A model generated the notes under the pieces. It ran no database searches, was not told where the DNA came from, and saw only the letters and a list, made by a program, of their open reading frames with translations. A program made the position numbers and the translations under genes. Source: Thermoplasmata archaeon (lineage in GTDB: Archaea; Thermoplasmatota; Thermoplasmata; Lutacidiplasmatales; UBA184). Taken from it: DNA of 7,197 nt. Positions 5,755 through 7,197 of the stretch are shown piece after piece. The stretch covers positions 1-7,197 of the forward strand of contig JASHTC010000073.1 in the NCBI GenBank assembly GCA_030040755.1, given 5' to 3'. Numbering within the stretch: position 1 is the first letter of the stretch; every line of letters starts with the position of its first letter.

Positions 5755-6186
5755 CTACGACGGCCCCGGGGGCTCGTTCCGCCGCAGCTCCGCGACCAGG
5801 GCATCCACCTGGGAGCGGATGGCGTCGCGAATCTCCCGGAACCCCTGCGCGTCGGCATGGTGCGTGTCCGGGAGGTCCCATCGACGCGGGCGAGTCTCGG
5901 TGAACCACTCCGGGCACGACGGATGCTCGAGCGCGCCGAGGGGGACACGGACGGTGGCCTCGCGGACCGTCTGCTCGGTCAGGCCTTGGGGAGGATGCGG
6001 AGGGAGCGGGACCCCGATCTCCGCGAGCGCCGGCCCGGTGTTGGGGTTCGTCGCGCGGGCCGGCGAGACTCCGGCAGAAACCGCGTGCCAGTCGTCGGGG
6101 CTCGATCGGTTGAAGATCGCCTCGGCCATCATGGAGCGGCCGGCATTGCCCACGCAGACAAACAGGACCGTCCGGTGTGCGGTCAT
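5755..6186 (-). CDS. Low-molecular-weight protein tyrosine phosphatase/ArsC-fold protein
   Basis: This encodes 143 residues from ATG 6186-6184. The phosphate loop CX5R is intact: VLFVCVGNAGRSMMAEA, with C11 as nucleophile and R17. The general-acid Asp is D107 in RRWDLPD. CVGNAGRS is closer to thioredoxin-type arsenate reductases than to the CTGNICRS form of phosphatases. Those arsenate reductases use two more cysteines; in the Bacillus ArsC stretch LCGDAADKCP, aligned without gaps to LGALEHPSCP here, the second is kept (C91) but the first is Gly. The classic three-Cys relay is therefore broken, which favours a phosphatase or an ArsC with a different reductant. No other ars gene is visible. 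It follows the second VOC gene after 80 nt on the same strand and may be cotranscribed with it. The frame extends upstream to 6588 through the VOC gene, but only this part fits the family. Confidence 0.85.
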   Translation of the reverse strand: MTAHRTVLFVCVGNAGRSMMAEAIFNRSSPDDWHAVSAGVSPARATNPNTGPALAEIGVPLPPHPPQGLTEQTVREATVRVPLGALEHPSCPEWFTETRPRRWDLPDTHHADAQGFREIRDAIRSQVDALVAELRRNEPPGPS

Positions 6187-6266
6187 CGCTCGACGCGCAT
6201 CCGGACCCGGCGCGTGGACCCCCCTTCCTTCGGAACTAACTCGGGTCGGATGACCGTGGCATCGGC

Positions 6267-6674
6267 TCAGGCGTACACGCCCTTGGGCCGAAGGAACCTC
6301 ACGACGTACCCATCCGGGTCGTTGATCATAAATGCGGTGCCGTAGAGACGCTCGGAGAGCGGCGAGTCGATGGGGGTCTTCATCCGTTGGGCCAATTCGT
6401 AGACCTCCTCGACGCCCTGCAGCTCGACCGTGATCATCACTCCGGCCCCGAGCGGAGTGCTGACCCAGTCGGCGTAGTCTTTGGACATCGTCCTCGGATT
6501 CTTCGGGATCCGGCCCAGCGCGATGACGGCATCGCCGATCCCCACCCCCGCGTAGTCCAGGTGACGGTCCTCCCCCTTCGTCTCCCACCGGAGGTCGAAC
6601 CCGAGCGACCGGTAGAACTTGACCGAGCGATCGACGTCCTGGACGTTCAACATGACGCTCAACTCCGCCTTCAT
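6267..6674 (-). CDS. VOC (bleomycin-resistance-like) protein 2
   Basis: This encodes a 135-residue VOC-fold protein from ATG 6674-6672. The first module opens with LSVMLNVQDVDRSVKFYRSL (residues 5-24). The second starts near GAGVMITVEL (77-86) and closes with NDPDGYVVRFLRP (118-130). The residue that is Glu in metal-dependent members is R126, and no His sits at the usual first or third metal position. It therefore resembles the metal-free bleomycin-resistance/antibiotic-binding branch, where the fold holds a ligand instead of doing chemistry. There is no cysteine. A TATA box 26-30 bp before the expected start gives it its own promoter, so it probably heads a two-gene unit with the phosphatase-like gene 80 nt downstream. 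The ligand is unknown. Confidence 0.85.
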   Translation of the reverse strand: MKAELSVMLNVQDVDRSVKFYRSLGFDLRWETKGEDRHLDYAGVGIGDAVIALGRIPKNPRTMSKDYADWVSTPLGAGVMITVELQGVEEVYELAQRMKTPIDSPLSERLYGTAFMINDPDGYVVRFLRPKGVYA

Positions 6675-6704
6675 GGGAACTGCCCCGCTCGTTCCGATGC
6701 TCTT

Positions 6705-6714
6705 CTAATATAAC
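6705..6714 (-). promoter_or_regulatory. TATA-box promoter of the second VOC gene
   Basis: GTTATATTAG on the minus strand (6714-6705) is the clearest TATA-like box in the window. A start about 26 bp on, near 6683, would leave a leader of about nine bases before ATG 6674. Confidence 0.65.
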
Positions 6715-6774
6715 AGCGCGAGGCGGACCTGGCCTGAACCCCCACGACCGAGTGACGGGGACGTCCGGTAGCTT

Positions 6775-6821
6775 GGGGCGTCGCGGGTCGCCCCTTCTGC
6801 GGGGTCCGCACCGGACGGACC
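6775..6821. terminator. Two small dyads after the second MarR gene
   Basis: On the minus strand, just past the MarR stop, GGTCCG (6803-6808)/CGGACC (6816-6821) and GGGGCG (6775-6780)/CGCCCC (6789-6794) can each form a 6-bp stem. No T-run follows on the minus strand, so a terminator is only possible. Confidence 0.25.
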
Positions 6822-6828
6822 GAACCTC

Positions 6829-7197
6829 CTAAGGAGCCGCAGCTTCCGACCGGTGCGTAAGCGCTCGCCGGGGCGGCCGGCGCGGGGGTCGGGAGGGCTC
6901 TCCGCCGGCCTCGAGCGCGGTGACGAGCGCCTCCAGGGAGGCGAGCATGGAGGCGCGACGGCCGGTGGGGAGGGTCTCCAGAAGCGTCCGTACGAAGGCT
7001 TCGCGTCGTCCGCGGGCCTGTCGGAGGACGGCGGCGCCCTGCGGCGTCAGCTCGAGGATCGCCTGCCGTCGGTCCTGGGCGCTGGGTCGACGACGAAGGT
7101 ACCGCTTGCGCTCCAGCCGCCCGGAGAGCTGGGTGATCTCGGCCGGGGTGACGGACAGGCGGCGGCAGAGTGTCTGGGAGTTCGCGGGCCCCTCCTC
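6829..7197 (-). CDS. MarR-family transcriptional regulator, C-terminal part, cut by window edge
   Basis: The frame enters from the right edge and ends at TAG 6831-6829, giving 122 residues without a visible start. The first 50 or so hold the MarR DNA-binding region: LCRRLSVTPAEITQLSGRLE is the recognition-helix segment and YLRRRPSAQDRRQAILELTP the wing (DRR kept, as in the family). A dimerisation helix follows (about 53-97), then a Pro/Arg-rich tail of about 25 residues that is unusual for MarR. A region of about 30-50 residues is missing beyond the edge. It is not closely similar to the other MarR protein here. Its target could be the VOC gene next downstream, which has its own promoter, or genes outside the window. 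Confidence 0.85.
   Translation of the reverse strand, partial: EEGPANSQTLCRRLSVTPAEITQLSGRLERKRYLRRRPSAQDRRQAILELTPQGAAVLRQARGRREAFVRTLLETLPTGRRASMLASLEALVTALEAGGEPSRPPRRPPRRALTHRSEAAAP

Noticed and set aside
5755..6674. An arsenic operon with the VOC gene as ArsI (C-As lyase)
   Set aside because: The VOC protein has no cysteine and lacks the His/Glu metal set that ArsI needs, and the ArsC-fold protein lacks one relay cysteine.

Overview
The window is GC-rich, roughly two-thirds GC by eye, and is packed with small single-domain genes. It looks like chromosomal DNA of a high-GC archaeon. The main evidence is promoter layout. AT-rich TATA-like boxes stand out of the GC background about 26 bp before the expected transcript start, and they place that start at or within about 10 nt of the start codon. 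This is seen for the first MarR gene, the RibD-like reductase gene and the second VOC gene, and gives leaderless or nearly leaderless mRNAs. Inner operon genes use ATGA overlaps instead. A soil or groundwater Thermoplasmatota-like lineage would fit, but that is a guess from composition and gene content. No 16S or other marker gene is present.

Layout. (1) 1-1984, minus strand: an apparent operon of a MarR regulator, a CrtC/AttH-type lipocalin-like protein, a possible 25-codon mini-ORF and a family III (CaiB/BaiF) CoA-transferase that runs off the left edge. A TATA box and possible operators sit just before the MarR start. (2) 1985-2286: the MarR promoter, then GC-rich sequence with dyads and no convincing gene. 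(3) 2287-2772, plus: a DinB/DUF664-like four-helix protein with a TTG start. (4) 2992 (or 2896)-4293, plus: a YcaQ/AlkX-type winged-helix protein with the QxD motif of DNA glycosylases. (5) 4402-4866, minus: a VOC (glyoxalase/bleomycin-resistance fold) protein. (6) 5065-5676, plus: a RibD C-terminal/dihydrofolate-reductase-like protein. (7) 5755-6674, minus: a second VOC protein followed by a low-molecular-weight tyrosine phosphatase/ArsC-fold protein. (8) 6829-7197, minus: the C-terminal part of a second MarR regulator, cut by the right edge.

How the genes fit together. The only clear functional unit is the MarR-CrtC/AttH-CoA-transferase operon. It reads as a self-regulated cassette that handles a hydrophobic or CoA-linked small molecule; the substrate is unknown. 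The rest is a run of stress- or xenobiotic-type single genes: DinB-like, two VOC proteins, reductase, phosphatase/arsenate-reductase fold, DNA-lesion glycosylase family and two MarR regulators. Several of them lack one canonical active-site or metal residue (DinB-like, both VOC proteins, ArsC-fold), so names taken from their families should not be read as proven activities. I saw no rRNA, tRNA, CRISPR array, transposase or integration site.
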